A DNA stretch of 64,000 bases from Desulfosporosinus youngiae DSM 17734 (lineage in GTDB: Bacteria > Bacillota > Desulfitobacteriia > Desulfitobacteriales > Desulfitobacteriaceae). The position numbers were made by a program, and so were the translations under genes. This document shows positions 8,296 through 17,100 of this stretch, in pieces. The notes beneath the pieces were generated by a model, which saw only the letters and a program-made list of their open reading frames with translations, made no database searches and had not been told where the DNA came from. Every line of letters starts with the position of its first letter. Positions within the stretch are counted from its first letter, which is position 1. The stretch is from NCBI RefSeq assembly GCF_000244895.1, contig NZ_CM001441.1:1240001-1304000 (forward strand). Direction: 5' to 3'.

Positions 8296-8922
8296 ATGGG
8301 AAGAATTAGTAAGACTATAACTGCATATGACAAAAATTGTAATGAATTTAATGAGAAGTTTTCAGAGTTTACACCTTACATCCAAAAGATAACAGAGTTC
8401 ATTAATTTGCTTGAGCCTGGAATGAACGTGTTAGACTTAGGTTGTGGACCAGGAAATGTATCCAGACAATTAATGCTGTCCGGCAAAAGATACGTTATTC
8501 AAGGAATTGATCTTTCTGAAGAAATGGTCAAATTGGCTCGAAAAAATGTTCCGGCGGGAGATTTTAGTTGCAGAGATATCAGAGAAATCAGTTATAGAGA
8601 CGAATCATTTGATGTAATATTTTTGTCCTTTTGCATAGTTCATTTAAATGAAACAGAAATGCTGGACCTTTTGCAAAAGGTTTCAAACTATTTGAGAGAG
8701 AAAGGGAAACTGTATTTAAGTTTTATGGAAGGAAAGAATGATGGTTTCGAGAAAACCAGTTTTTCTGAAGAGGAAATTTACTATTATTATCACTCGGCAC
8801 AAAGGGTCGAAAAAATACTAAATGATAATCATCTAGCAATCATTGAGATAACTAAACAAGCTTACCAGGAGAGCGATGGGTCTGTCACGACAGATGTATT
8901 TATCTTTGCTGAAAAGTATTAG
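8296..8922 (+). CDS. Class I SAM-dependent methyltransferase
   Basis: 208 residues with the Rossmann SAM-binding motif I VLDLGCGPGN (Asp47, Gly49-Gly53), an acidic motif II IDLSEEMVKLAR near residue 75, and motif post-II DVIFLSFCIVHLNE near residue 112. These are typical of Methyltransf_11/25-type small-molecule methyltransferases. Substrate cannot be inferred. The ATG follows AGAAAGGTAG. Stand-alone gene. Confidence 0.85.
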   Translation: MGRISKTITAYDKNCNEFNEKFSEFTPYIQKITEFINLLEPGMNVLDLGCGPGNVSRQLMLSGKRYVIQGIDLSEEMVKLARKNVPAGDFSCRDIREISYRDESFDVIFLSFCIVHLNETEMLDLLQKVSNYLREKGKLYLSFMEGKNDGFEKTSFSEEEIYYYYHSAQRVEKILNDNHLAIIEITKQAYQESDGSVTTDVFIFAEKY

Positions 8923-8991
8923 ACTTCGTGCTCCAATCCCTCGGAACTTTAGCGAATAGCAATAGTAGAGATGGATGATAGGAGGATTAGA

Positions 8992-9612
8992 GTGAACAAT
9001 AGGTTAGATCCGCTACATGTGGGCATATTATTAATCTTTTTCGGCGTTTTGATTTGGTCAGCTATAAACCCAAAGGATTTGTTTACGTGGTTTTTAGAGG
9101 TATTGCCTGCGCTCATTGGGTTGATTGTCCTAACCGCTACGTATAACAGATTCAGATTTACAAATCTTATCTATTTTTTAGTGTTAATACACGCCATTAT
9201 ACTAATAGTAGGTGGACACTACACGTATGCTGAAATGCCGCTATTCAATTGGTTAAGAGATACATTTCATCTTGACAGGAACTATTACGATAGGCTAGGG
9301 CATTTTGCTCAAGGTTTTATACCCGCTATTATTGTCAGGGAAATATTGCTGCGTAAATCAGGATTAACAAGAGGGAAATTGTTATCATTCGTTATAATCA
9401 GCATTTGTCTTGCCATTAGTGCATCCTATGAATTAATAGAATGGGGAGTGGCAGAGGCCACTGGCAGTGCGGCCGACGCATTTTTAGGTACTCAAGGGGA
9501 TGTTTGGGATACACAATGGGATATGTTTATGGCACTTTTAGGAGCAATACTATCATTAGTATCAATGAGCAATCTTCATAACAAGTTCTTAAAAGAGTTG
9601 ATAGATCATTGA
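8992..9612 (+). CDS. DUF2238 (YjdF-type) membrane protein
   Basis: A five- to six-helix membrane protein. Start chosen at the GTG at 8992 because GGAGG (8981-8985) lies 6 nt upstream; the in-frame ATG at 8971 would place that site inside the gene. The conserved DRLGHFAQGF and SASYELIEWGVAEATG blocks and the QGDVWDTQWDM segment are hallmarks of this family. Its function is unknown; the His/Glu/Asp pattern in the membrane suggests a metal site. Confidence 0.85.
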   Translation: MNNRLDPLHVGILLIFFGVLIWSAINPKDLFTWFLEVLPALIGLIVLTATYNRFRFTNLIYFLVLIHAIILIVGGHYTYAEMPLFNWLRDTFHLDRNYYDRLGHFAQGFIPAIIVREILLRKSGLTRGKLLSFVIISICLAISASYELIEWGVAEATGSAADAFLGTQGDVWDTQWDMFMALLGAILSLVSMSNLHNKFLKELIDH

Positions 9613-9665
9613 AAAGAGGTTTCTGCTAAGCAGACCTAAGGGAATAATGATTTGGGGGGAAATAG

Positions 9666-10355
9666 ATGAAGACGATTGGTTTAATCGGAGGAATGAGTTG
9701 GGAATCGTCATCTGAATATTATCGTATTCTTAATGAAGAAGTTAAGCATAGGCTTGGAGGTTTGCATTCGGCCAAATGCCTTCTATACAGCATAGACTTC
9801 GAGGAAATAGAGATCTGTCAAAGAAATGGAGAATGGGAAAAGGCCGCACTGATTCTGATAGATGCAGCTCAAAGCCTTGAGTCGGCTGGGTCCGATTTTC
9901 TCGTCATTTGCACCAATACTATGCACAAGGTTGCTGAGGAGATTCAGGCGGCTATTAATATTCCAATACTTCACATTGCGGATATTACAGCGCAGCATGT
10001 TCTGGCTAACGGAATTAAAACTGTAGGCTTATTGGGAACAAGATATACTATGGAACAGGATTTTTATAAAGCGCGTTTAGAGGCCAGGGGAATAAACGTT
10101 TTGATTCCAAAAGAAACGGATAGAGTAATGGTAAATACCATAATATATAATGAGTTATGTCTGGGACAGATCATTGAAGAATCAAGAGACAGCTATAAGA
10201 GAGTTATTGTAGACTTGATTGGGCGGGGTGCACTGGGAATCATTCTAGGGTGTACGGAAATTGGTTTATTAGTCAAACCTGAGGATTCGGCAGTACCGTT
10301 ATTTGATACGACGTTGCTTCATGCAGTAGGCGCAGTAAACTTTGCGCTAGAATAA
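9666..10355 (+). CDS. Aspartate/glutamate racemase family protein
   Basis: 229 residues, the usual length for the Asp/Glu/hydantoin racemase superfamily. The two catalytic cysteines are present: CTNTMH (Cys82) and GCTEI (Cys196). The N-terminal IGLIGGMSWESSSEYY is diagnostic of the aspartate racemase/YgeA branch, which in some bacteria is a broad-specificity racemase. GGGGGGA precedes the ATG. Monocistronic in appearance. Substrate (Asp, Glu or another amino acid) is inferred only from family. Confidence 0.88.
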   Translation: MKTIGLIGGMSWESSSEYYRILNEEVKHRLGGLHSAKCLLYSIDFEEIEICQRNGEWEKAALILIDAAQSLESAGSDFLVICTNTMHKVAEEIQAAINIPILHIADITAQHVLANGIKTVGLLGTRYTMEQDFYKARLEARGINVLIPKETDRVMVNTIIYNELCLGQIIEESRDSYKRVIVDLIGRGALGIILGCTEIGLLVKPEDSAVPLFDTTLLHAVGAVNFALE

Positions 10356-10443
10356 TTTCCATAAGGCATATCAAATAATTCATAGTCATCGTTAATTGGA
10401 TCTGAAATATTTGAATGTAATTAACCAAAGCGGAGGAATTGAT

Positions 10444-10512
10444 TTGGAAATAAATAAGAGAAACGCTAGGTTATTTTTAGAGGATATAGTTGCTTTCGCA
10501 ACTATATCGTGA
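10444..10512 (+). CDS. Possible 22-aa leader peptide or gene remnant
   Basis: A TTG start behind a strong CGGAGGAATT ribosome binding site opens a frame encoding MEINKRNARLFLEDIVAF then ATIS, ending at TGA 10510-10512. The MarR-type operator palindrome (10483-10508) lies inside it. It may be a translated leader of the marR transcript or the start of a lost gene. Confidence 0.3.
   Translation: MEINKRNARLFLEDIVAFATIS
10483..10508 (+). promoter_or_regulatory. Palindromic operator upstream of marR-type gene
   Basis: Perfect 11-bp arms GATATAGTTGC (10483-10493) and its complement (10498-10508) flank a 4-nt spacer, 34 bp before the regulator start. Length and symmetry fit a MarR-family dimer site, so autoregulation is likely. 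Confidence 0.7.
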
Positions 10513-10541
10513 TACAATTCGGGAAAAGGTGAAATCGACAT

Positions 10542-11000
10542 ATGTCAGATAAACGTGAAAATAAACGATCCTATATAAAAGCGATTTCGGCTATTTACAG
10601 ATACAGCCAAACATATATTGGAGAGAATATCAAAAAATATAATATCGGGAAAGGACAGTGGAGTTTTTTAACCCAGCTGCTTTTTAATGAGGACGGCTTG
10701 ACCCAGGAAGAGCTGAGCGAGAAGCTGCATATTGACAAAGCTAATACGGCCAGAGCCGTAAAAAAACTGGAAGATGAAGGCTATGTTTATTGGGAAGAGG
10801 ATCCTAAAGACGCCAGAAAGAAACGGATCTATGTAACAGATAAGTCTTTGGGATTTGAAAAAGAATTTCATCAGGTTTTTAAAAATCTGAACAAACTATT
10901 GTCCCAAGGCTTTACGGAAGAAGAAAAAGAGATTACTAAGAAATTACTATTTAGAATGTTGGATAATATTATCGAATACAGAAGCGGTCAAGGTAAATGA
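10542..11000 (+). CDS. MarR-family transcriptional regulator
   Basis: 152-residue winged helix-turn-helix repressor. The recognition region LTQEELSEKLHIDKANTARA (about residues 50-69) is followed by the wing DPKDARKKRIYVT, the canonical MarR signature. Flanking helices at both ends supply the dimer interface. The operator 34 bp upstream suggests autoregulation. The next gene (trmO, 11055) is 54 bp downstream and may be co-transcribed. The inducing ligand is unknown. Confidence 0.92.
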   Translation: MSDKRENKRSYIKAISAIYRYSQTYIGENIKKYNIGKGQWSFLTQLLFNEDGLTQEELSEKLHIDKANTARAVKKLEDEGYVYWEEDPKDARKKRIYVTDKSLGFEKEFHQVFKNLNKLLSQGFTEEEKEITKKLLFRMLDNIIEYRSGQGK

Positions 11001-11054
11001 AGGGATAACAGAGGGGTAAAAACGATAATTGGTGGTGTTGCCACGGAAATTATT

Positions 11055-11450
11055 ATGCGGCCAATAGGGTATATTCGCTCCCCTTTTAAGGAAAAAAAGG
11101 AGATTCCCAGACAAAATATTTTAGCAGCAGGTCAAAAGGCAAGGATAGAACTATTGGATGAATATCAGGAAGGCATCGAAGATATTCAGGCAGGGTCCTA
11201 CGGGATTATCCTATTCTATTTCCATCAATCAGACGGTTATAGTTTAAAGACGGTTTCCCGAAAAACCCAAGAATATTTAGGGGTTTTTTCCACAAGATCT
11301 CCTAACAGGCCAAATGGAATTGGTATGTCCATTGTTAAGTTCACCAAAATCGAAGGTAGCAGCCTCGAATTTCAAGGTGTGGATATGCTGGACAATACCC
11401 CTGTGTTGGATATTAAACCTTATGATCAGGCTCTGAATCCTAAGGATTAG
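11055..11450 (+). CDS. trmO: tRNA (N6-threonylcarbamoyladenosine37-N6)-methyltransferase TrmO family
   Basis: 131-residue member of the UPF0066/TrmO (TsaA) family. It starts MRPIGYIRSPFKEKKEIPRQ, the typical N-terminal strand, and contains the family signature STRSPNRPNGIGMS (about residues 78-91) that forms the SAM site, then LDNTPVLDIKPY near the C-terminus. It methylates t6A37 in tRNA-Thr in E. coli. This is a compact version without the C-terminal extension. In clostridia such short forms are often linked with metal or corrinoid genes; here a cobalamin riboswitch follows 120 bp downstream. Confidence 0.88.
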   Translation: MRPIGYIRSPFKEKKEIPRQNILAAGQKARIELLDEYQEGIEDIQAGSYGIILFYFHQSDGYSLKTVSRKTQEYLGVFSTRSPNRPNGIGMSIVKFTKIEGSSLEFQGVDMLDNTPVLDIKPYDQALNPKD

Positions 11451-11571
11451 GGAATAACCGGCAGATCGTGTCTTTTCAGGTTCAAGCCTTTGACTAATGG
11501 ACGGGGATCTGATCATATGAAGAAGAATGCTGGCATTATGCTGTAACATGATTAGTGAAAAATTTAATAGT

Positions 11572-11740
11572 AAAAATAGGTTTCGGCAGATATCTGTTAT
11601 CTTCCGATTAAAAAGGGAAGTGGGTGAAAATCCCACGCGGTCCCGCCGCTGTATATAGAGGAGTTTTTACAAAATGCCACTGGGCAACTGGGAAGGCTGT
11701 AAAAATGTTGATACTTGAGCCAGAAGACCTGCCTATTTTC
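11572..11740 (+). ncRNA. Cobalamin (adenosylcobalamin-type) riboswitch
   Basis: The B12-box GCCACTG at 11675-11681 is followed by GGCAACTGGGAAGGC. Upstream are the AAAAATAGG...GGGAAGTGGGTGAAAATCCCACGC core and GGTCCCGCCGCTGT, and the closing strand GAGCCAGAAGACCTGCCTATTTT pairs with the 5' end. This is a complete class I cobalamin aptamer. A terminator at 11811-11850 forms the expression platform, and the transporter genes start at 12112. Binding of cobalamin is expected to switch the importer off. Confidence 0.95.
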
Positions 11741-11810
11741 ACATACCGAAGGTACTCTACGAGCGATAGGGGTGGTATAGGTGGATTAGTCAACTCGAGT
11801 AGTTGAACAA

Positions 11811-11850
11811 CTCTTAGCTTCTAAAAGATTGTAGAAGCTAAGAGTTTTTT
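11811..11850 (+). terminator. Riboswitch-controlled terminator
   Basis: 12-bp perfect stem (11811-11822 with 11833-11844) followed by TTTTTT. A small competing hairpin (CAACT...AGTTG, 11791-11805) sits just before it and may belong to the switching region. Confidence 0.88.
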
Positions 11851-12111
11851 ATTTGAAAGTTTTCACAGGTTAACTAAAGCTTTCGTCTCACCGGAGGATA
11901 ACTAAAAGGCTAATCTGTGCGAAGACAGTGTCTGCAAGTAGGGCTAATTCGTGGGTCGACAGTGTCTTCGTGTGGTGGGTGCCAGCGAAGTTTTCTTCAG
12001 AGAACAAAAAAGGAAGACTACTTGATTGAATGATAAGGAGGGGTATAAATGTAACAAAGAAAAAACACTATTGACGAATTTTGAAGTAAGTTAAAAAGAG
12101 AGGAGAACATA

Positions 12112-13629
12112 ATGGAAAAGATAATGAAAAAAATAGTAAAAACCAGCCTTGCCTTATTTCTTGTGATGGCGTTACTCATTTCGTTCGCCGGGTGTGGCCC
12201 ATCAAGCGCAGAGGGAAGCTTTACGGGTAGGGCAGCAGGCTATCATGGAGAGCTTACGGTAACAACCGAAGTCGATAAAGATGGAAAAATTGCCAATATT
12301 GCCGTGGGTGAGAATAGCGAAACAAAAGATATCGGAACCATTGCCATAGAGAAAATTCCCCAACGCATTATTGAAGCACAGTCCTTGGCTGTCGATGTTG
12401 TTTCCGGTGCTACACTCACAAGCAATGGAATCATCAATGCCGTTGCCAATTCATTGGAGACTGCCGGCAAGAACCCTTCAAAATACGGGTATCTTGTGCC
12501 TGAGGAAGAAACGGAAAAGGTAACTGCTGCAATCAACAAAGAGGCAATGCCTGTAAAGCAGGAAATTACAGACTCTATAACCATAACAGATGCTAAAGGC
12601 CGCAAAGTAACCATTGGCCTGCCGATTTCGTCCTATGCCATAAGTACGATGGATGTCATGGACTATATTATACCCCTTAAAGGTAAGGATGCCTTTAAAA
12701 TGCTGGTGGCTTCAGGAGAGGATGGTGGCCATGGCATACAAAAATATGAGAAACTGTACAGGCCCAGTGTGGGTAATTACATGGAGCACGTGGGACAGAT
12801 ATCCGACCATAATGCTCCTTTTGACCTGGAAATGATTCTGGCTATGGATCCCGATGTGCTCATTGTCAATTCTGCAATGTCCGCTCATAATTACGCCCTG
12901 GAAATAGAAGCACAGCTGACAAAGGCAGGAATCCCCATCGTTCTTATCAATGTCCCCGGCAAAAATCTGGATAAGTCTGTTCAGCAAACCATGAAGCTGC
13001 TTGGTCAGGTATTCCAGGAGGAAAAGAAGGCTGCCGAAGTGTCGGCTTTCCTCGATAAGCAGTACGGATTGATCGCTTCCAAAAATCTTTCCCAACGTAA
13101 GGACAAGCCCACAGTCTACTATGAAAAGTCGGGATATTCCGAAGTTTATGGATCGACCGCAACCAGTGCTGCGGGTTGGGGTTTACCTATCAGGATTGCT
13201 GGTGGTGATAACATTGCCGACGCCCTTCTTTTGGATACTGCAGCTTCAGGCGGGGGCGGCAGTAATCTTGATCCTGAGTATGTTCTAAAGGCTGATCCGG
13301 ATTACATTATCCTTAGTGGAACCAATGACGGATGGCTGGATTCTATTAAAGAAACAAAAAAATGTGAATTTGATATCCTCAACAGAATTGGCTGGCGTGA
13401 TTTGACGGCTATTAAAAATGGTAATCTGTACGAATTTGCCCATGCAACAAGCAGATCGATTTACGCTTTCTATCCCTGCCTGAAAATGGCTAAGCTATTC
13501 TATCCGGAAGAATTTAAAGAGGTTGACCCGGACGCGGTTCTCGATGAGTTCTTTGACCGATTTATGGTTCTGGACAGTGATATCACCACCTGGTTTATGA
13601 CTCTTAAAGATTGTACTTCAGATAAGTAA
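12112..13629 (+). CDS. Lipoprotein: FMN-binding domain fused to ABC-transporter substrate-binding protein
   Basis: 505 residues. The lipobox SFAGC (Cys28) makes it an anchored extracytoplasmic lipoprotein. Residues about 35-120 form an FMN-binding domain like those of Rnf/Nqr subunits, with the flavinylation motif SGATLT (98-103; Thr103 the probable FMN attachment site). Residues about 140-500 form a class III periplasmic-binding fold (LAMDPDVLIVNSA, KADPDYIILSG). It is encoded behind a cobalamin riboswitch and followed by a FecCD permease and ATPase, so it likely captures corrinoids (or a metal chelate). The FMN domain is unusual and suggests redox handling of the ligand at the surface. GAGAGGAG precedes the ATG. 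Confidence 0.9.
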   Translation: MEKIMKKIVKTSLALFLVMALLISFAGCGPSSAEGSFTGRAAGYHGELTVTTEVDKDGKIANIAVGENSETKDIGTIAIEKIPQRIIEAQSLAVDVVSGATLTSNGIINAVANSLETAGKNPSKYGYLVPEEETEKVTAAINKEAMPVKQEITDSITITDAKGRKVTIGLPISSYAISTMDVMDYIIPLKGKDAFKMLVASGEDGGHGIQKYEKLYRPSVGNYMEHVGQISDHNAPFDLEMILAMDPDVLIVNSAMSAHNYALEIEAQLTKAGIPIVLINVPGKNLDKSVQQTMKLLGQVFQEEKKAAEVSAFLDKQYGLIASKNLSQRKDKPTVYYEKSGYSEVYGSTATSAAGWGLPIRIAGGDNIADALLLDTAASGGGGSNLDPEYVLKADPDYIILSGTNDGWLDSIKETKKCEFDILNRIGWRDLTAIKNGNLYEFAHATSRSIYAFYPCLKMAKLFYPEEFKEVDPDAVLDEFFDRFMVLDSDITTWFMTLKDCTSDK

Positions 13630-13639
13630 ATAATACAGC

Positions 13640-13680
13640 AAAGGGCTGTGGGAAAAGCAGCAAGCATTCCAGAGCCCTTT
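13640..13680 (+). terminator. Hairpin between binding protein and permease genes
   Basis: 8-bp stem AAAGGGCT/AGCCCTTT (13640-13647 with 13673-13680) with a long loop and a weak T-run. It probably lowers permease expression relative to the binding protein, or protects the upstream mRNA end. Confidence 0.5.
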
Positions 13681-13728
13681 GGCCATCGTTTATTTACTGA
13701 AAAAACATATAGCGAGGTAATATAAATA

Positions 13729-14790
13729 ATGGAATATCAAATAAGGCCTGAAGAGAGTGTAAACCGAAAGCTGTATAACAGCCTGATAAAGAAAAGGGTT
13801 ATCTTGATCATGGTACTGCTGATTGGCTTGGCTTTCTTACTGATCCTGAATATTTCCATGGGTTCATCCTCCATAAGTATTCAGGAAATATTGAGAGTGT
13901 TGTTTACAGGTGAAGGGGACGGTCATAACCCAATGATCATCAGGCAGATACGCTTGCCCATGGCTCTTATGGCCGTTGTTATCGGGGCGTCCTTGGCTAT
14001 TGGCGGCTGTGAAATTCAAACCATACTGCGCAATCCTATAGCGAGTCCCTTTACCCTGGGAATATCTGCTGCAGCCTCCTTTGGGGCAGCCATGGGACTG
14101 ATATTGAATGCAAATCTGTTTCATGTTTCAGATACCCTGGTAGTGACGGTGAATGCTTTCGTCTTCTCGCTTCTTGTGGCCGTGGCGATCTACTTATTCT
14201 CCCGTCAGAGTTCAATCGGCAAGACTGCTATTATTTTATTTGGTATAGCCTTGAATTTTCTTTTTAGTGCTCTCACCATGATTTTGCAGTATGTTGCCGA
14301 TGAAGATGAACTTCAAAGTTTGATTTTCTGGAATTTTGGCAGCTTGCTGAAAACTACCTGGGATAAGTTTTTTATTGTCTTGGTTGTACTTGCAGTATGT
14401 TTTTTTATTATGTATAAAGATGCCTGGAAACTGACCGCCATGACTCTTGATGATACGAAGGCGAGGAGTTTAGGTGTAGATACTGCTAAAGTACGAAGAA
14501 GAGTCATTTTTATAACTTCCCTGCTTACCGCCGTAGCCGTCTGTTTTGTGGGAACCATAGGGTTTGTGGGTCTTATCGCCCCTCATATTGCCCGGCAGCT
14601 TGTGGGTGAAGATCAACGGTTTTTTATGCCCCTTTCTGCATTAACCGGTGCTTTTATAATGTCCTTTGCGTTTGTTATAAGCAAAGTCATTATAAAAGGA
14701 GTCATACTGCCCATAGGATTGGTAACGGCTGTCATTGGAATTCCGTTTTTTGTCTCCATAATATTTGGTAAAATGAGGAGTATGCAATGA
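13729..14790 (+). CDS. FecCD/BtuC-type ABC transporter permease
   Basis: 353 residues with about ten hydrophobic segments. The family signature is seen in RQIRLPMALMAVVIGASLAI, then GCEIQTILRNPIASPFTLG (the conserved RNPLAxP-type turn) and, near the C-terminus, GTIGFVGLIAPHIARQLVG, the coupling helix that contacts the ATPase. It imports siderophores, haem or cobalamin in known members; the riboswitch upstream points to corrinoids. The stop overlaps the next gene start (ATGA at 14787), indicating translational coupling. Confidence 0.93.
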   Translation: MEYQIRPEESVNRKLYNSLIKKRVILIMVLLIGLAFLLILNISMGSSSISIQEILRVLFTGEGDGHNPMIIRQIRLPMALMAVVIGASLAIGGCEIQTILRNPIASPFTLGISAAASFGAAMGLILNANLFHVSDTLVVTVNAFVFSLLVAVAIYLFSRQSSIGKTAIILFGIALNFLFSALTMILQYVADEDELQSLIFWNFGSLLKTTWDKFFIVLVVLAVCFFIMYKDAWKLTAMTLDDTKARSLGVDTAKVRRRVIFITSLLTAVAVCFVGTIGFVGLIAPHIARQLVGEDQRFFMPLSALTGAFIMSFAFVISKVIIKGVILPIGLVTAVIGIPFFVSIIFGKMRSMQ

Positions 14791-15572
14791 TAAGAGTCAA
14801 TAATCTGAGCTTTTCCTATCAAAAAAGCAAACGGTCCCATAAAATATTTGATGGCTTAAGTCTTACTTTTGCCAAAGGTCTCAATGTAATCCTCGGACCT
14901 AACGGCGCCGGAAAATCGACCTTGCTTAAATCGATTTTCGGATTGCTGAATTATCACGGAAACATATTATACGGTACTGAAAGCATAACCGCCATGAATA
15001 CGGAAGAGAAAATAAAGCTTATGTCTTATTTGCCTCAAATGGATGTGGAGATATCCACCCTCACGGTGTTGGAAATGGTTATTTTAGGGAGATTGCCTGA
15101 ACTTGGCTATAAAGTAACGGATGAAGATTTGAATATCGTCATGGATACCCTTGAATCTCTGAATATCACAGCTCTGGCAACCCGTAACTTCAGTGAATTA
15201 AGCGGAGGGCAAAAAAAACTTGTCTTTATTGCCCAAACCCTGGTTAGAAAACCGAAATTAATTCTGCTCGACGAACCTGTAAATTCTCTCGACTTGCAAA
15301 AACAAGTAGAATTGTGTCAGCTTCTCCAGAAAATCGTAGATAAACAGAAGGTAGATATTATTGTTGTCTTGCATGACATCAACCTTGCAGCCAGGTATGC
15401 CCAGCATATCGTCGTTATGGATGAAAAGGGTTCAGTTTACAGTACGGGTAAGCCAGGTGATATCATTAAGCCCCAGATGCTGGAAGAAGTTTATGGGGTG
15501 ATAGCCAATGTAACCTATGATGAACAGGGCATCCCCATGGTTTCGCCGCTATGTTCAGTACGCAAAGTCTGA
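14787..15572 (+). CDS. BtuD/FecE-type ABC transporter ATP-binding protein
   Basis: 261 residues. Walker A GPNGAGKST at 37-45, Q-loop near LPQMD (residue 82-86), signature LSGGQ at 138-142, Walker B LILLDEP at 158-164, and H-loop VLHDIN. It energises import by the FecCD permease with which it overlaps by 4 bp. Third and last gene of the cobalamin-riboswitch operon; no clear terminator was found after it. Confidence 0.94.
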   Translation: MIRVNNLSFSYQKSKRSHKIFDGLSLTFAKGLNVILGPNGAGKSTLLKSIFGLLNYHGNILYGTESITAMNTEEKIKLMSYLPQMDVEISTLTVLEMVILGRLPELGYKVTDEDLNIVMDTLESLNITALATRNFSELSGGQKKLVFIAQTLVRKPKLILLDEPVNSLDLQKQVELCQLLQKIVDKQKVDIIVVLHDINLAARYAQHIVVMDEKGSVYSTGKPGDIIKPQMLEEVYGVIANVTYDEQGIPMVSPLCSVRKV

Positions 15573-15835
15573 GGGTTTTCCATAGTACGGGTGTGTCCTC
15601 AAAGTCAAAGGAATTGATTATAGGGTAGCGCAAATAAGCAATGGGTTTAGTATATTTCCCGATTGTTAACAGTCTGGCCTTTTTACTTATCCAAGAATGT
15701 TTTCACGATCTCAGAGGGAAATAGGTGGGAAACGTGGAAGGTATAAAAGTAAATAGATGAAAGAACAAAGGAGATTTCAACGATTCTAACATCTATGAAC
15801 ATAAAAAAGTATAGAATAGTGGAGCGAGTTTAGCT

Positions 15836-16423
15836 ATGAGCAGAAAAAAACAAAGGGTAAGATATGATCTTGACAGCGGGGATATAAGAAGCTTAACAAT
15901 TGAAGAAATAAAGGTGATACTTCGTGCGGCTGATGAACTTATAGCAACTGGGGGCCGGAGTATGCTGGCCAAGATTCTGAAGGGATCTAAAGACAAGAAA
16001 GTGCTGGAGCATGGACTGGATCTATGTCCGGTGTATGGATACTATCGGGAACTGACCCTACAGGATATAACCCATCGGATCGATTGGATGATAATGAAAG
16101 GCTACCTTGAAATTGAATACACGGGCAGGCTGCCAGTGATTGTTTTCTCAAAAATAGGCTGGGAAATTGAGAGAGAAACCTATGCGGAGGAATTATTACA
16201 AACGTTTGAACGACTTCTGGAAGGTAAAGACTACAGCTTTGTTCAAGAGTTGAAGGACAGGAACAGAGGGATGATTATACTGTTTCTTGAGAAAATCAAA
16301 CAGACCGGCAATGCCAGGTATGTACCAATTCTGAAAGTCTGGAAGGAAATTGAATACAAAAAGATGAAGGCTGAAATTCAGAGGGTTATTGATTATCTGG
16401 TGAAAGAGGGAACTATATTTTAA
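15836..16423 (+). CDS. RQC-minor-1 family DNA-binding protein
   Basis: 195 residues. The central part, from GGRSMLAKILKGSKDKKVLE to LDLCPVYGYYRELTLQDI and IDWMIMKGYLEIE, is a winged-helix RQC domain of the type usually attached to RecQ helicases, here as a stand-alone protein. The C-terminal 60 residues are helical and charged. Such minor RQC proteins are found scattered in Firmicutes, and their role is unknown. It opens the accessory region ahead of a toxin-antitoxin-like pair and a broken integrase. Confidence 0.75.
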   Translation: MSRKKQRVRYDLDSGDIRSLTIEEIKVILRAADELIATGGRSMLAKILKGSKDKKVLEHGLDLCPVYGYYRELTLQDITHRIDWMIMKGYLEIEYTGRLPVIVFSKIGWEIERETYAEELLQTFERLLEGKDYSFVQELKDRNRGMIILFLEKIKQTGNARYVPILKVWKEIEYKKMKAEIQRVIDYLVKEGTIF

Positions 16424-16435
16424 ATAAAGGTTCAG

Positions 16436-16711
16436 GTGAACATTCCAGACGATTTTGTGCCAATTGTTAATAGCTTAGGGGTTGGGACTTCGTTGGATGA
16501 CAGGATCAGGCTGTCACTTGCTATCGGGCTTTTTGTAAGTAAAGCCGTCTCATTAGCCAAAGCAGCGCAGCTCTCAGGGCGGTCATTGTTGGGTTTCATG
16601 GAGATTTTGAGAAGCCGAGGATTGCATTGGGGTGAGTATTCGGAAGAGCAACAATGCCAGGATGATGAGTCTCTTAGGAAGTTGCTCGATGAAATGGAAT
16701 CTGTGAAATGA
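16436..16711 (+). CDS. UPF0175 family protein (putative antitoxin)
   Basis: 91 residues, GTG start at 16436 behind AAAGG, 12 bp after the previous gene. The sequence LSLAIGLFVSKAVSLAKAAQLSGRSLLGF carries the UPF0175 helix-turn-helix-like core. UPF0175 proteins are commonly encoded immediately upstream of DUF3368 PIN-domain proteins as a toxin-antitoxin-like pair, exactly the arrangement here (4-bp overlap with the next gene). Confidence 0.8.
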   Translation: MNIPDDFVPIVNSLGVGTSLDDRIRLSLAIGLFVSKAVSLAKAAQLSGRSLLGFMEILRSRGLHWGEYSEEQQCQDDESLRKLLDEMESVK

Positions 16712-17046
16712 TTAGGGTTGTTTGCAATTCCAGCCCGATCATAGGCCTTTCCACGATCGGAAAGCTGGATTTATTATGGACTCTATTTGATGATGTTATG
16801 ATTCCGGAAGCAGTATTTGAAGAAATTGTCTACGGAAATTTGGTTCGGTATACTAGTGCGATTGAATTGGAGAAGGCAGTTCTGGAACAGAAAGTCTTCG
16901 TTTTTAGGGTGGAAAACCAGTCAATGGTAGAGCAATTTGATATTCGGACAGTAGTGCGGAAAGCCAGTGTTCATGCGGTAATAGAGTTGTTTCCAACGAA
17001 AAAAGGCGCTAGATTCAGTTATTGGTTATCCCCACGCTATATTTGA
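16708..17046 (+). pseudogene. DUF3368 PIN-domain protein, probably degenerate C-terminus
   Basis: The N-terminal VVCNSSPIIGLSTIGKLDLL and IPEAVFEEIVYG are typical of DUF3368 PIN-like nucleases (N/D-S-SP-I first strand). From about residue 80 on, the expected EGEA...A..L....LLDD active-site segments are not recognisable, and the frame ends at 112 residues where the family usually has about 150. Frame damage in the second half is likely, so the toxin is probably inactive. It overlaps the UPF0175 gene by 4 bp. Confidence 0.65.
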
Positions 17047-17100
17047 ACTAGGGTAATGCCGTAATCTTTTGCGAAATAAAAACGCAAAGGAGCGGTCATC

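Noticed and set aside
11608-11806. Frames of about 60 codons on both strands
   Set aside because: They overlay the cobalamin riboswitch aptamer, whose conserved RNA motifs explain the sequence.
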